64,000 bases of DNA from Shimia sp040370365 (GTDB lineage Bacteria; Pseudomonadota; Alphaproteobacteria; Rhodobacterales; Rhodobacteraceae). The translations under genes and the position numbers were made by a program. A model generated the notes under the pieces. The model saw only the letters and a list, made by a program, of their open reading frames with translations. It was not told the DNA's origin and ran no database searches. Positions 15,266 to 23,822 of this stretch are shown one piece after another; within the stretch, counting starts at the first letter, position 1; the number at the start of each line of letters is the position of its first letter. The DNA is taken from NCBI RefSeq assembly GCF_040370365.1, contig NZ_BAABWQ010000004.1, positions 558,001-622,000 on the forward strand. The letters run 5' to 3'.

Positions 15266-18226
15266 ATGACCGACCAGTCACCAAACGACATCTTCCACGC
15301 CTCCTCCTTTATGCAGGGGCACAACGCGGAATACCTCGAACAGATGTATGCCCGCTACGCCGCCGACCCCGCCGCGGTTGACGAAGTCTGGCAGGAATTC
15401 TTCCGCCAACTTGGCGATGCGGAACTGGACGTCAAAGCGGAGGCCACCGGGCCCAGCTGGGCGCGCAATGATTGGCCCCCAATGCCAACCGACGATCTCA
15501 CCCAATCGCTGACCGGCGAATGGGTTGAACCGGTTGAGGCCAAGGCCGCTGGGAAAAAAATCAAAGACAAAGCAGCCGAGAAAGGCGTTGAGGTCTCCGA
15601 TGAGGCGATCAAACGCGCGGTGCTCGACAGCATCCGCGCCCTGATGATCATCCGTGCCTACCGCATTCGCGGCCATCTGGTGGCGGATCTCGATCCGCTG
15701 GGAATGCGCGATCAAACCCCGCATCCAGAACTGGACCCAAAGTCCTACGGCTTTGCAGATGCCGACATGGACCGCCCGATCTTCATCGACAAAGTGCTGG
15801 GGCTCGACATCGCCACCATGCGCCAGATCATGGACATCGTGAAGCGGACCTACTGTGGCACCTTCGCGATGCAGTACATGCACATCTCCAACCCCGAAGA
15901 AGCGGGTTGGCTGAAAGAGCGCATCGAGGGCTATGACAAAGAAATCACCTTCACCCGCGAGGGCCGCAAAGCGATCCTGAACAAGCTGGTTGAGGCCGAA
16001 GGTTTTGAGAAATTCCTGCACGTCAAATACATGGGCACCAAGCGCTTTGGTCTGGACGGTGGTGAAAGCCTGATCCCAGCCATGGAGCAGGTGATCAAAC
16101 GCGGCGGCAGCCTTGGTGTGAAAGACATCGTGGTCGGCATGCCACACCGGGGTCGTCTTTCCGTGCTGGCCAATGTGATGGCCAAACCCTACCGCGCGAT
16201 CTTCAACGAATTCCAAGGCGGCAGCTTTAAGCCCGAAGACGTCGATGGCTCAGGCGATGTGAAATACCACCTTGGCGCCAGCTCGGACCGTGAGTTTGAC
16301 GGCAACACGGTACACCTGTCGCTGACCGCAAACCCCTCCCACCTTGAGGCGGTGAACCCGGTTGTGCTTGGCAAAGTGCGCGCCAAACAGGATCAGCTGA
16401 ACGACAGCGACCGCACCTCTGTGATGCCGATCCTTCTGCACGGCGATGCGGCGTTTGCAGGCCAAGGTGTTGTGGCGGAATGTTTCGCCCTCTCTGGTCT
16501 GCGCGGCCACAAAACCGGCGGGACCATGCATATCGTGGTGAACAACCAAATCGGCTTCACCACCGCGCCGCATTTCTCGCGTTCTTCGCCTTACCCAACC
16601 GACAACGCGTTGGTTGTTGAGGCGCCGATTTTCCACGTCAACGGTGACGATCCAGAGGCAGTGGTACATGCGGCCAAAGTGGCCACCGAATTCCGCCAGA
16701 AATTCCACAAGGATGTTGTGATCGACATCTTCTGTTACCGCCGCTTTGGTCACAACGAGGGCGACGAGCCCATGTTTACCAACCCGGTGATGTACAAACG
16801 CATCAAAAAACAGAAGACCACGCTGACGCTCTATACGGAACGTCTGGTCAAAGATGGCCTGATCCCTGAGGGCGAGATCGAAGACATGAAGGCGGCGTTC
16901 CAGGCACACCTGAATGAAGAATTCGAAGTTGGCAAAGACTACAAACCCAACAAAGCCGATTGGCTGGATGGGCGCTGGTCACATCTGGACAAACGCGGCG
17001 AAGACTATGAGCGCGGCCAGACTTCGATCAAGCCCGACACACTGGCGGACATCGGCAAAGCGCTGTCCTCTGTGCCCGCCGGCTTCCCGATCCACAAAAC
17101 CGTCGGGCGCCTTCTGGACACCCGCGGCAAGATGTTTGAAAGCGGCAAAGGCTTTGACTGGGCCACAGCGGAGGCCATGGCTTTTGGCTCCCTCATGACA
17201 GAAGGCTACCCTGTGCGCCTGTCCGGTCAGGACGCAACACGCGGCACCTTCAGCCAACGCCACTCCGGCATCATCAACCAAGACACCGAAGAACGGTACT
17301 ACCCGCTCAACAACATCCGTTCCGGTCAAAGCCAATATGAAGTCATCGACTCCGCGCTGTCAGAATATGCGGTGCTGGGCTTTGAATATGGCTACTCGCT
17401 GGCCGAGCCAAACGCGCTGACCCTGTGGGAAGCACAGTTCGGCGATTTCGCCAACGGCGCCCAGATCATGTTTGACCAGTTCATCAGCTCCGGTGAAAGC
17501 AAATGGCTGCGCATGTCCGGTCTGACCGTTCTGCTGCCGCACGGCTTTGAAGGCCAAGGCCCAGAGCACTCCTCTGCCCGTCTGGAGCGGTTCTTGCAGA
17601 TGTGTGGCGGCGACAACTGGATTGTGGCCAACTGCACCACGCCGGCAAACTATTTCCACATCCTACGCCGCCAGCTGCACCGCACTTTCCGCAAACCGCT
17701 GATCCTGATGACGCCGAAGTCACTGCTGCGCCACAAACTGGCGGTCTCTGAGGCCGAAGATTTTGTGGATGGGTCTTCTTTCCACCGTGTGCTGTGGGAT
17801 GACGCCGAAAAGGGCAATTCTGACACCACATTGAAGGCAGACAACGACGTCAAACGCGTCGTCATGTGCTCCGGCAAAGTCTACTACGACCTGCTCGAAG
17901 AACGTGACGCCCGTGGCATCGACGATGTCTATCTGATGCGGATCGAACAGTACTATCCATTCCCGGCGCACTCGCTGATCAAGGAGCTTGAGCGCTTCAA
18001 GGATGCCGAAATGGTCTGGTGTCAGGAAGAACCAAAGAACCAAGGTGCGTGGTCCTTCATCGAACCCAACATCGAATGGGCTCTGACCCGGATCAAGGCC
18101 AAACACACCCGCCCAACCTATGTCGGTCGCGCCGCATCCGCGTCGCCCGCCACCGGTTTGGCAAGTCAACACAAAGCCCAACAAGCTGCGCTGGTAAATG
18201 CCGCGCTCTCCATGGAAGGAAACTGA
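15266..18226 (+). CDS. sucA: 2-Oxoglutarate dehydrogenase E1 component
   Basis: Thiamine-diphosphate-dependent decarboxylase of the 2-oxoglutarate dehydrogenase complex. The 986-residue length fits. It opens with the family's N-terminal segment (SSFMQGHNAEYLEQMYARY), then GMPHRGRLSVLANV, the thiamine/magnesium region HGDAAFAGQGVVAE, and VNNQIGFTTAP; the C-terminal transketolase-like half ends with the conserved YVGRAASASPATG. The ATG at 15266 follows TGAGG. sucB starts 3 bp after its stop. Confidence 0.97.
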   Translation: MTDQSPNDIFHASSFMQGHNAEYLEQMYARYAADPAAVDEVWQEFFRQLGDAELDVKAEATGPSWARNDWPPMPTDDLTQSLTGEWVEPVEAKAAGKKIKDKAAEKGVEVSDEAIKRAVLDSIRALMIIRAYRIRGHLVADLDPLGMRDQTPHPELDPKSYGFADADMDRPIFIDKVLGLDIATMRQIMDIVKRTYCGTFAMQYMHISNPEEAGWLKERIEGYDKEITFTREGRKAILNKLVEAEGFEKFLHVKYMGTKRFGLDGGESLIPAMEQVIKRGGSLGVKDIVVGMPHRGRLSVLANVMAKPYRAIFNEFQGGSFKPEDVDGSGDVKYHLGASSDREFDGNTVHLSLTANPSHLEAVNPVVLGKVRAKQDQLNDSDRTSVMPILLHGDAAFAGQGVVAECFALSGLRGHKTGGTMHIVVNNQIGFTTAPHFSRSSPYPTDNALVVEAPIFHVNGDDPEAVVHAAKVATEFRQKFHKDVVIDIFCYRRFGHNEGDEPMFTNPVMYKRIKKQKTTLTLYTERLVKDGLIPEGEIEDMKAAFQAHLNEEFEVGKDYKPNKADWLDGRWSHLDKRGEDYERGQTSIKPDTLADIGKALSSVPAGFPIHKTVGRLLDTRGKMFESGKGFDWATAEAMAFGSLMTEGYPVRLSGQDATRGTFSQRHSGIINQDTEERYYPLNNIRSGQSQYEVIDSALSEYAVLGFEYGYSLAEPNALTLWEAQFGDFANGAQIMFDQFISSGESKWLRMSGLTVLLPHGFEGQGPEHSSARLERFLQMCGGDNWIVANCTTPANYFHILRRQLHRTFRKPLILMTPKSLLRHKLAVSEAEDFVDGSSFHRVLWDDAEKGNSDTTLKADNDVKRVVMCSGKVYYDLLEERDARGIDDVYLMRIEQYYPFPAHSLIKELERFKDAEMVWCQEEPKNQGAWSFIEPNIEWALTRIKAKHTRPTYVGRAASASPATGLASQHKAQQAALVNAALSMEGN

Positions 18227-18229
18227 TCC

Positions 18230-19717
18230 ATGACCGAAGTACGTGTCCCCACCCTTGGCGAAAGCGTCACAGAAGCCACCGTTGCCACTTGGTTTAAAAA
18301 ACCGGGTGATGCAGTTGCCGTAGACGAAATGCTCTGCGAGTTGGAAACCGACAAGGTGACCGTCGAGGTCCCCGCATCCGCCGCTGGCGTTTTGGGGGAA
18401 ATCGTTGCCGCTGAAGGTGACACCGTGGGCGTGGATGCCCTGCTGGCCGTAATCAACGCTGGCGAAGGTGCCGCCCCGGCGCCTGCCGCAGCCCGTGCTG
18501 TTGAGGCCCCTGCGGCCTCGGGCGGCGATGCGGTTGACGTGATGGTCCCAACACTGGGCGAGTCTGTCACTGAGGCGACCGTGTCCACATGGTTCAAAGC
18601 CGTAGGTGACACTGTGGCACAGGACGAAATGCTCTGTGAGCTGGAAACCGACAAAGTGTCCGTCGAAGTGCCCGCCCCTGCCGCCGGTGTGTTGTCAGAA
18701 ATCTTGGCCCCTGAAGGCACCACCGTGGACGCGGCTGCCAAACTGGCGGTGATCGGTGGGGCATCTGCCTCCGCAAGCGCCGCCCCGGCTGCAGCACCTG
18801 CCGCCGCTGCCGCGCCTGCGGCGTCCGCAGATGTGGAGAACGCCCCCTCTGCCAACAAGCTGATGGCGGAAAAGGGCATCGATGCAGCCGCTGTCACCGG
18901 CACAGGCCGCGATGGTCGCATCATGAAAGAAGACGTACTGAAAGCCGCATTGGCACCCGCCGCTGCGCCTGCACCTGTGGCCGCAGCCCCACGTGCACCG
19001 GTATCCGCAGACGATGCATCCCGCGAAGAGCGTGTGAAAATGACCCGCTTGCGCCAGACCATCGCAAAGCGCCTGAAAGAAAGCCAGAACACAGCCGCCA
19101 TGCTGACGACCTATAACGAGGTCGACATGGGTGAGGTGATGGCCCTGCGCAACCAATACAAAGGCGAGTTTGAGAAGAAGCACGGCGTGCGTTTGGGCTT
19201 TATGTCTTTCTTCACCAAAGCCTGTGTGCATGCGCTCAAAGAGGTGCCGGAGGTGAACGCCGAAATCGACGGCACCGACATCGTGTACAAAAATTTCGTG
19301 CACATGGGGGTGGCCGCGGGTACCCCAACCGGTCTGGTTGTGCCTGTGATCCGCGACGCGGACAGCATGTCTTTTGCTGAGATCGAAAAGGCGATTTCAG
19401 AGAAAGGCAAACGGGCTCGTGACGGCAAACTGTCTATGGCGGAGATGCAGGGCGGCACATTTACGCTGTCAAACGGCGGTGTCTACGGCTCGCTGATGTC
19501 CTCGCCGATCCTGAACCCACCACAGTCCGGCATCCTCGGCATGCACAAAATCCAAGACCGCCCCATGGCGATCAACGGCGAAGTTGTGATCCGTCCGATG
19601 ATGTATCTGGCCCTGTCCTACGATCACCGCATCGTGGACGGCAAAGGTGCTGTGACCTTCCTCGTGCGCGTGAAAGAAGCGCTGGAAGACCCACGTCGTT
19701 TGCTGATGGATCTCTGA
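18230..19717 (+). CDS. sucB: Dihydrolipoyl succinyltransferase E2 with two lipoyl domains
   Basis: Core acyltransferase of the 2-oxoglutarate dehydrogenase complex, 495 residues. It has two tandem lipoyl domains, each with CELETDKV (lipoyl Lys at about residues 43 and 145), joined by Ala/Pro linkers. Then come a peripheral subunit-binding domain (NKLMAEKGIDAAAVTGTGRDGRI) and the catalytic domain, ending with the SYDHRIVDGKGA His/Asp motif. Most SucB proteins have a single lipoyl domain, so the doubling explains the extra length; the two copies are also similar at DNA level. A hairpin follows the stop. Confidence 0.96.
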   Translation: MTEVRVPTLGESVTEATVATWFKKPGDAVAVDEMLCELETDKVTVEVPASAAGVLGEIVAAEGDTVGVDALLAVINAGEGAAPAPAAARAVEAPAASGGDAVDVMVPTLGESVTEATVSTWFKAVGDTVAQDEMLCELETDKVSVEVPAPAAGVLSEILAPEGTTVDAAAKLAVIGGASASASAAPAAAPAAAAAPAASADVENAPSANKLMAEKGIDAAAVTGTGRDGRIMKEDVLKAALAPAAAPAPVAAAPRAPVSADDASREERVKMTRLRQTIAKRLKESQNTAAMLTTYNEVDMGEVMALRNQYKGEFEKKHGVRLGFMSFFTKACVHALKEVPEVNAEIDGTDIVYKNFVHMGVAAGTPTGLVVPVIRDADSMSFAEIEKAISEKGKRARDGKLSMAEMQGGTFTLSNGGVYGSLMSSPILNPPQSGILGMHKIQDRPMAINGEVVIRPMMYLALSYDHRIVDGKGAVTFLVRVKEALEDPRRLLMDL

Positions 19718-19771
19718 TCTGATGGACGACCTTTCTCACAGAGGGCTGCGCAAGCACCTTGGTGGGCGTGA

Positions 19772-19797
19772 CGCGCCCTCCCGTGGGGAGGGTCGCG
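19772..19797 (+). other. GC-rich hairpin between sucB and the next gene
   Basis: CCCTCCC and GGGAGGG arms around a three-base loop, extended by four more pairs (CGCG/CGCG) across a single-base bulge. No T tract follows. Located 55 bp after sucB, it may protect the 3' end of sucAB message or lower expression of the genes beyond. Confidence 0.62.
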
Positions 19798-19893
19798 CGC
19801 TGCCAGTGCCACACGTGACCCGTGCGGAGAGGTGAAATGCGGTCGGTTCAAATACCAGCACGGATCAGCCGTCTCAGAACAGGAGAGCACGCT

Positions 19894-20292
19894 ATGCTTC
19901 TCTCCAAGCTCTGTGGGATACGCTGCTCAAAATGTAAACGACTTCAAGTCTCCAGCCGCATGAGCAGGACCAATCCATGGCGTGGCTGGAACAAAACGGA
20001 AGCCCACGAGTGCGACGGCTGTGGAGCCCTACTCTTCTATTTGACTGGCGAACGCCGCAACAGACGGTTTTTTCTACTTGGTTTGCCGATGTTGTTGCTG
20101 TGCGCAACTATCGGTGGTGAGTTGGCAGTTAACGCAAAAGGCCTGCATCACTTCCACGAGGCCCGAGGACACGTGGAACCAAACTTCTTAGGTTTTCTCA
20201 TCATCTGCGCCCTTTTTGTTGTCCCCGGTCAACTGGCATTGGGCCGCTTTGAAAAAGTCGAAATTTTTGACCCAGCATATGGTGGTATTTGA
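19894..20292 (+). CDS. Small membrane protein with zinc-ribbon-like cysteines
   Basis: A 132-residue protein between sucB and lpd. The N-terminal half has two CxxC pairs (RCSKCKR and HECDGCGA) about 30 residues apart, as in a zinc ribbon. The C-terminal half has two membrane helices (FFLLGLPMLLLCATIGG and FLGFLIICALFVVPGQLAL). ATG 19894 was chosen for the AGGAGAG directly upstream. Composition is more AT-rich than its neighbours. Function unknown. Confidence 0.68.
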   Translation: MLLSKLCGIRCSKCKRLQVSSRMSRTNPWRGWNKTEAHECDGCGALLFYLTGERRNRRFFLLGLPMLLLCATIGGELAVNAKGLHHFHEARGHVEPNFLGFLIICALFVVPGQLALGRFEKVEIFDPAYGGI

Positions 20293-20310
20293 ATGCACGC
20301 TCTTTTCCTC

Positions 20311-20370
20311 TTGCCCCAAATATCCCGAAGTGAGCACATCAAAGATCTGCCAGGGGCAGCGCCCCTCCCT
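20311..20370 (-). repeat. Dispersed palindromic repeat, copy B
   Basis: Read on the minus strand, it runs from GGGGCGCTGCCCC through GATGTG to ATATTTGGGGCA. It is about three-quarters identical by eye, without gaps, to copy A at 21901-21960, in the opposite orientation. The GGGGC/GCCCC end can form a small hairpin. It follows the small membrane protein and precedes the 11-bp array. Confidence 0.65.
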
Positions 20371-20379
20371 CAGAATGAC

Positions 20380-20423
20380 ACCGCCGCAATACAAACGTAA
20401 AACAGACGCAATACTGACGTCCC
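20380..20423 (+). repeat. Tandem 11-bp array before lpd
   Basis: Four 11-bp units in exact register: ACCGCCGCAAT, ACAAACGTAAA, ACAGACGCAAT and ACTGACGTCCC (20380, 20391, 20402, 20413). A further degenerate unit follows (TCGACGTCCC). The consensus ACAGACGCAAT recurs at 39832 and, on the other strand, at 52738. It ends about 30 bp before the lpd ATG. Confidence 0.72.
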
Positions 20424-20455
20424 AAATCGACGTCCCACAATAAGGAACCTGACCC

Positions 20456-21853
20456 ATGGCAAACTATGACGTCATCATCATCGGCGCAGGCCCCGGCGGC
20501 TATGTGTCCGCCATCCGCTGTGCCCAGCTGGGCCTGAAAACTGCCATCGTAGAGGGCCGTGAAACCCTCGGCGGCACCTGCCTCAACATCGGCTGTATCC
20601 CCTCCAAGGCGCTCCTGCATGCGACCCACATGCTGCATGAGGCAGAGCACAACTTTGCTGACATGGGCCTCAAAGGCAAAAGCCCGTCTGTCGATTGGAC
20701 GCAGATGAAGGCCTATAAGACCGATGTGGTGGGTCAAAACACTGGCGGTGTTGAGTTCCTGATGAAAAAGAACAAGATCGACTGGCTCAAAGGTTGGGCC
20801 TCGATCCCAGCCGCCGGTCAGGTCAAAGTTGGCGATGAGACCCACAGCACCAAGAACATCGTGATCGCCTCCGGCTCTGTGCCCTCCTCCCTGCCGGGTG
20901 TTGAGGTCGACAACGACAAAGGCATCGTGGTGGACAGCACCGGCGCACTCGATCTGCCCAAAGTGCCCAAGAAAATGGCCGTCATAGGCGCTGGCGTGAT
21001 TGGCCTTGAGCTCGGCTCCGTCTATGCCCGTCTGGGTGCCGAGGTGACCGTGGTGGAATACATGGACGCCGTTTGCCCCGGCATGGATGCGGATGTGCAG
21101 CGGACCTTTAAGCGTATCCTTGAAAAACAAGGGCTTAAGTTTGTGATGGGCGCGGCAGTGTCTGGTGTGGACGCAACCAAAACCAAGGCCAAAGTCAAAT
21201 ACGCATCCAAGAAAACGCCGGATACCGAAGAGGTGCTGGACGCCGATGTGGTGCTGGTGGCGACCGGCCGCAAGCCTTTTGCCGAGGGCCTTGGGCTCGA
21301 CGCTCTGGGCGTAAAAATGACCGAGCGCGGCCAGATCGCGGTGAATGATCACTGGGCCACCAACGTGGCAGGCATCTATGCCATTGGCGACGTGATCGAA
21401 GGGCCGATGCTGGCGCATAAAGCCGAAGACGAAGGCATGGCCGTTGCAGACGTGCTCGCAGGCAAACATGGCCATGTGAACTACGGCGTGATCCCGGGTG
21501 TGGTCTACACAACACCTGAGGTCGCCACCGTGGGTGCTACAGAGGCTTCGCTGAAGGCCGAAGGTCGCAAGATCAAGGTCGGCAAGTTCATGTTCATGGG
21601 CAACGCCCGCGCCAAAGCTGTACATCAGGGCGAAGGCTTTGTGAAAATCATCGTGGACAAAGAGACCGACCGCGTGCTTGGCGCCGCAATCATCGGCCCG
21701 GCAGCCGGCGACATGATACACGAGCTTTGTGTGGCGATGGAATTTGGCGCCTCCGCTCAGGATATCGCCCTGACCTGTCACGCCCACCCGACCTATTCTG
21801 AAGCCGTGCGCGAAGCCGCTCTGGCCTGTGGCGACGGCGCGATCCACAGCTAA
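20456..21853 (+). CDS. lpd: Dihydrolipoyl dehydrogenase (E3)
   Basis: FAD enzyme that reoxidises the lipoyl groups of E2 with NAD. The 465-residue product has the FAD motif GAGPGG, the redox-active disulfide GGTCLNIGCIPSK (Cys at about 41 and 46), an NAD-binding GAGVIGLELG, and the C-terminal HAHPTYSE with the catalytic His. TAAGGAA precedes ATG 20456. Last gene of the suc cluster, ended by the terminator at 21873. The 163 bp ahead carry a repeat and the 11-bp array, so it may have its own promoter. Confidence 0.96.
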   Translation: MANYDVIIIGAGPGGYVSAIRCAQLGLKTAIVEGRETLGGTCLNIGCIPSKALLHATHMLHEAEHNFADMGLKGKSPSVDWTQMKAYKTDVVGQNTGGVEFLMKKNKIDWLKGWASIPAAGQVKVGDETHSTKNIVIASGSVPSSLPGVEVDNDKGIVVDSTGALDLPKVPKKMAVIGAGVIGLELGSVYARLGAEVTVVEYMDAVCPGMDADVQRTFKRILEKQGLKFVMGAAVSGVDATKTKAKVKYASKKTPDTEEVLDADVVLVATGRKPFAEGLGLDALGVKMTERGQIAVNDHWATNVAGIYAIGDVIEGPMLAHKAEDEGMAVADVLAGKHGHVNYGVIPGVVYTTPEVATVGATEASLKAEGRKIKVGKFMFMGNARAKAVHQGEGFVKIIVDKETDRVLGAAIIGPAAGDMIHELCVAMEFGASAQDIALTCHAHPTYSEAVREAALACGDGAIHS

Positions 21854-21872
21854 AGCTTTGTGTGTTTTAGAA

Positions 21873-21897
21873 AAAGGCGCCTTCGAGCGCCTTTTTT
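21873..21897 (+). terminator. Rho-independent terminator of lpd
   Basis: AAGGCGC (21874-21880) pairs with GCGCCTT around a six-base loop and is followed by a T run (CTTTTTTG). It lies about 20 bp after the lpd stop and closes the suc operon. Confidence 0.92.
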
Positions 21898-21900
21898 GTA

Positions 21901-21960
21901 GGGGCGTTGCCCCTGAAACATCTACGATGTGTCCACCCTGGAGTATTTGGGGCAGAATGA
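21901..21960 (+). repeat. Dispersed palindromic repeat, copy A
   Basis: Starts with the small hairpin GGGGCGTTGCCCC and ends GGAGTATTTGGGGCA. Same length and about three-quarters identity by eye to copy B at 20311-20370 in inverted orientation. Sequences of the form GGAGTATTT...CAGAATGAA are, from memory, frequent in Roseobacter intergenic DNA. Confidence 0.65.
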
Positions 21961-21976
21961 AGGGGCGCACCGACGG

Positions 21977-22462
21977 TCAGTCTTGCCCGTCGTGGCTGTC
22001 TTCAAACGCCCCGAGCATCGACTCGGCTTTGTCGCTATCTGCATTTGAAAGGCGTTGAGCGTCAAGTTGGCCTTTAAGCAAGCGAAACTCCTCCGCGGAG
22101 TGAAGTCTCCCGCGCTTCAACAAGGCTTTCACCACAGTGGTCGGAGGCTCAACATCGTCCCAAAGATCGCGGCCTGACAGCGCTTTATAGGTTTGAAGAA
22201 ACACAGCGGCTTTCTCGGGCTCTTCCTCCAATAACTCTAGGTCGTCGTTGATGGCCTCGCGGGTTCCCGCACATATCTGACTAAAATTGGCTTTGCCGCT
22301 TTCCACAAAAGACAACATTTTCTCGCGCGAAATCGGTCCGCCAAAGTCAAGCTCAGGCGGTCTCGGGAACAGTCCTTTGATGGTTTGATCAAGACACTCA
22401 AAGCAGTCATACAGCCTGTGAAACTCTGCGCGCATCTCCTCTTTCGTCCGTCGCTTTGCCAT
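21977..22462 (-). CDS. Conserved hypothetical soluble protein
   Basis: A 161-residue, helix-rich, charged protein beginning MAKRRTKEEMRAEFHRLYDCFECLDQTI. No signal peptide, membrane helix or metal motif other than a CFEC pair near residue 20. I do not recognise the family. It follows the PPOX-type protein by 27 bp on the same strand and may be the end of the ftsE-plsC transcript. Confidence 0.6.
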   Translation of the reverse strand: MAKRRTKEEMRAEFHRLYDCFECLDQTIKGLFPRPPELDFGGPISREKMLSFVESGKANFSQICAGTREAINDDLELLEEEPEKAAVFLQTYKALSGRDLWDDVEPPTTVVKALLKRGRLHSAEEFRLLKGQLDAQRLSNADSDKAESMLGAFEDSHDGQD

Positions 22463-22489
22463 ATCGTCTCCTTAGAGCGATTTGGGTGT

Positions 22490-23095
22490 TCACCACATCG
22501 TCTTGGCAGCACGCGGCGCCCAGGCATCATCATAGGCCTGTCCGCCCTCAGCCCCATCGGTCTGCTCCGCCAAGACCTGCCCGGCCGTCGGCAAACCTGC
22601 GCTCTCATCGTCTGATTTCCACAGGCGCGCGCGCATCAAAGCCCGTGCACATTGGGTGTAAATCTCGCCAATCTTGATCACTATCACAGCGCGTGGGTGT
22701 TTGCCTTGCACCTCAAAACTCTCACAAAGAGCGGTGTCTGTGGTCACCTTAGCCACGCCATTTACACGCACCACATTGTTGGAGCCGGGCACCATGAACA
22801 TCAGCGAAATCCGCCCATCCGTCACGATGTTGCGCAACGTGTCGATGCGGTTGTTGCCACGCCAATCAGGCATTGCCAGCGTGTGGTCATCCAGCTCTCG
22901 TACCACGGGGCCATCATCCCCGCGCGGACTGCCATCTGTGCCTTCTGCCCCAACTGTGGACACCACACAAAACCGCGACGCCATAATCCATTGGCGATAC
23001 AGCGGCGTCATCTGCCGTGCCACTTTGTTGGTAGAAGCCGACCCCGGAGGGCCATAAAGCGCTTCTAACTCGGCAATATCAGTGACGTACTCCAT
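22490..23095 (-). CDS. Pyridoxamine 5'-phosphate oxidase-fold FMN protein
   Basis: A 201-residue flavoprotein of the PPOX split-barrel group, closest to the MSMEG_1061-type FMN family. Key patterns are VSTVGAEGTDGSPRGD, NNRIDTLRNIVTDGRISLMFMVPG (FMN/strand core) and KIGEIYTQCARALMRARLW near the end. True PNPOx is unlikely. The ATG at 23095 lies inside the 3' end of plsC (17-base overlap), which suggests coupling. Confidence 0.8.
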   Translation of the reverse strand: MEYVTDIAELEALYGPPGSASTNKVARQMTPLYRQWIMASRFCVVSTVGAEGTDGSPRGDDGPVVRELDDHTLAMPDWRGNNRIDTLRNIVTDGRISLMFMVPGSNNVVRVNGVAKVTTDTALCESFEVQGKHPRAVIVIKIGEIYTQCARALMRARLWKSDDESAGLPTAGQVLAEQTDGAEGGQAYDDAWAPRAAKTMW

Positions 23096-23822
23096 CTGGA
23101 TCAAACCCCGCCTCTTTCATCAACGCATTCGAACGGTCTTCGATAACCTGTTCCAGACGTTGCATAAACTCGGTTTGTGACACCCCGGTTTCAATCGGGT
23201 CCAAAAACTCGACCACGGCCAAACCCGGGGAGCGCAACATCGTGCCCTTCGGCCAAAACATGCCGCAGTTGGTCGCCACAGGCACCGCAGCCTGACCGGT
23301 TTCCTTATACAGTACAAAGGGGCCGATTTTGTAGGGCACATACTCACCGACGGGCACCCGCGTACCCTGCGGATAAATCGCCAATTGTCCTGGTGGCACC
23401 CGACCGCTTTCCACTTCAGCAAGCATTGCTTTGATAGCCGCGCCGCGCTTACCGCGCCGCACAGGGACACACCCCAACCGCCACGCGTAGACCCCGATGA
23501 TTGGCGTAAACAACAGTTCGTACTTCATAATGAACCGTGGCTGTGGGAGCGCCTTAAAAATCATCATGATATCTAGGAATGATTGATGCTTGGCAGGGAT
23601 CAAAACGGCCCCCTCTGGCACCACGCCACGCACCTCAGAGCGGATACCCACAAGCCAGCGCGCGGTCCAGATCGCCCAAGTGGCGTAAGATTTACACGCT
23701 GTCATTGCCCCTTTGGGGGACACCAAAGCCCACGGCAAAAACACAATCCCCATCAGCAACATCATCACCGCGTTTTGTACGACGTAGACAATCGACAAAA
23801 TCCACTGAATTCCAAGGCGCAT
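23079..23822 (-). CDS. plsC: 1-Acyl-sn-glycerol-3-phosphate acyltransferase (PlsC family)
   Basis: Membrane acyltransferase for phosphatidic acid synthesis. The 247-residue protein has two N-terminal hydrophobic segments and the acyltransferase motif HQSFLD (HX4D) at about residues 79-84. The family's EGTR motif is present as PQGTR, with Gln in place of Glu. The start codon overlaps the ftsX stop by one base. A lysophospholipid or ornithine-lipid acyltransferase of the same fold is equally possible, so the symbol is tentative. Confidence 0.82.
   Translation of the reverse strand: MRLGIQWILSIVYVVQNAVMMLLMGIVFLPWALVSPKGAMTACKSYATWAIWTARWLVGIRSEVRGVVPEGAVLIPAKHQSFLDIMMIFKALPQPRFIMKYELLFTPIIGVYAWRLGCVPVRRGKRGAAIKAMLAEVESGRVPPGQLAIYPQGTRVPVGEYVPYKIGPFVLYKETGQAAVPVATNCGMFWPKGTMLRSPGLAVVEFLDPIETGVSQTEFMQRLEQVIEDRSNALMKEAGFDPDGVRH

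Noticed and set aside
20339..21970. A 543-residue open frame opposite lpd, and similar long antisense frames opposite sucD, sucA, the MBL-fold gene and the acyl-CoA dehydrogenase
   Set aside because: These are GC-rich codon shadows of well-supported genes. Their products are His/Cys/Arg-rich with no domain and no ribosome site, and the opposite strand holds an intact enzyme in every case.
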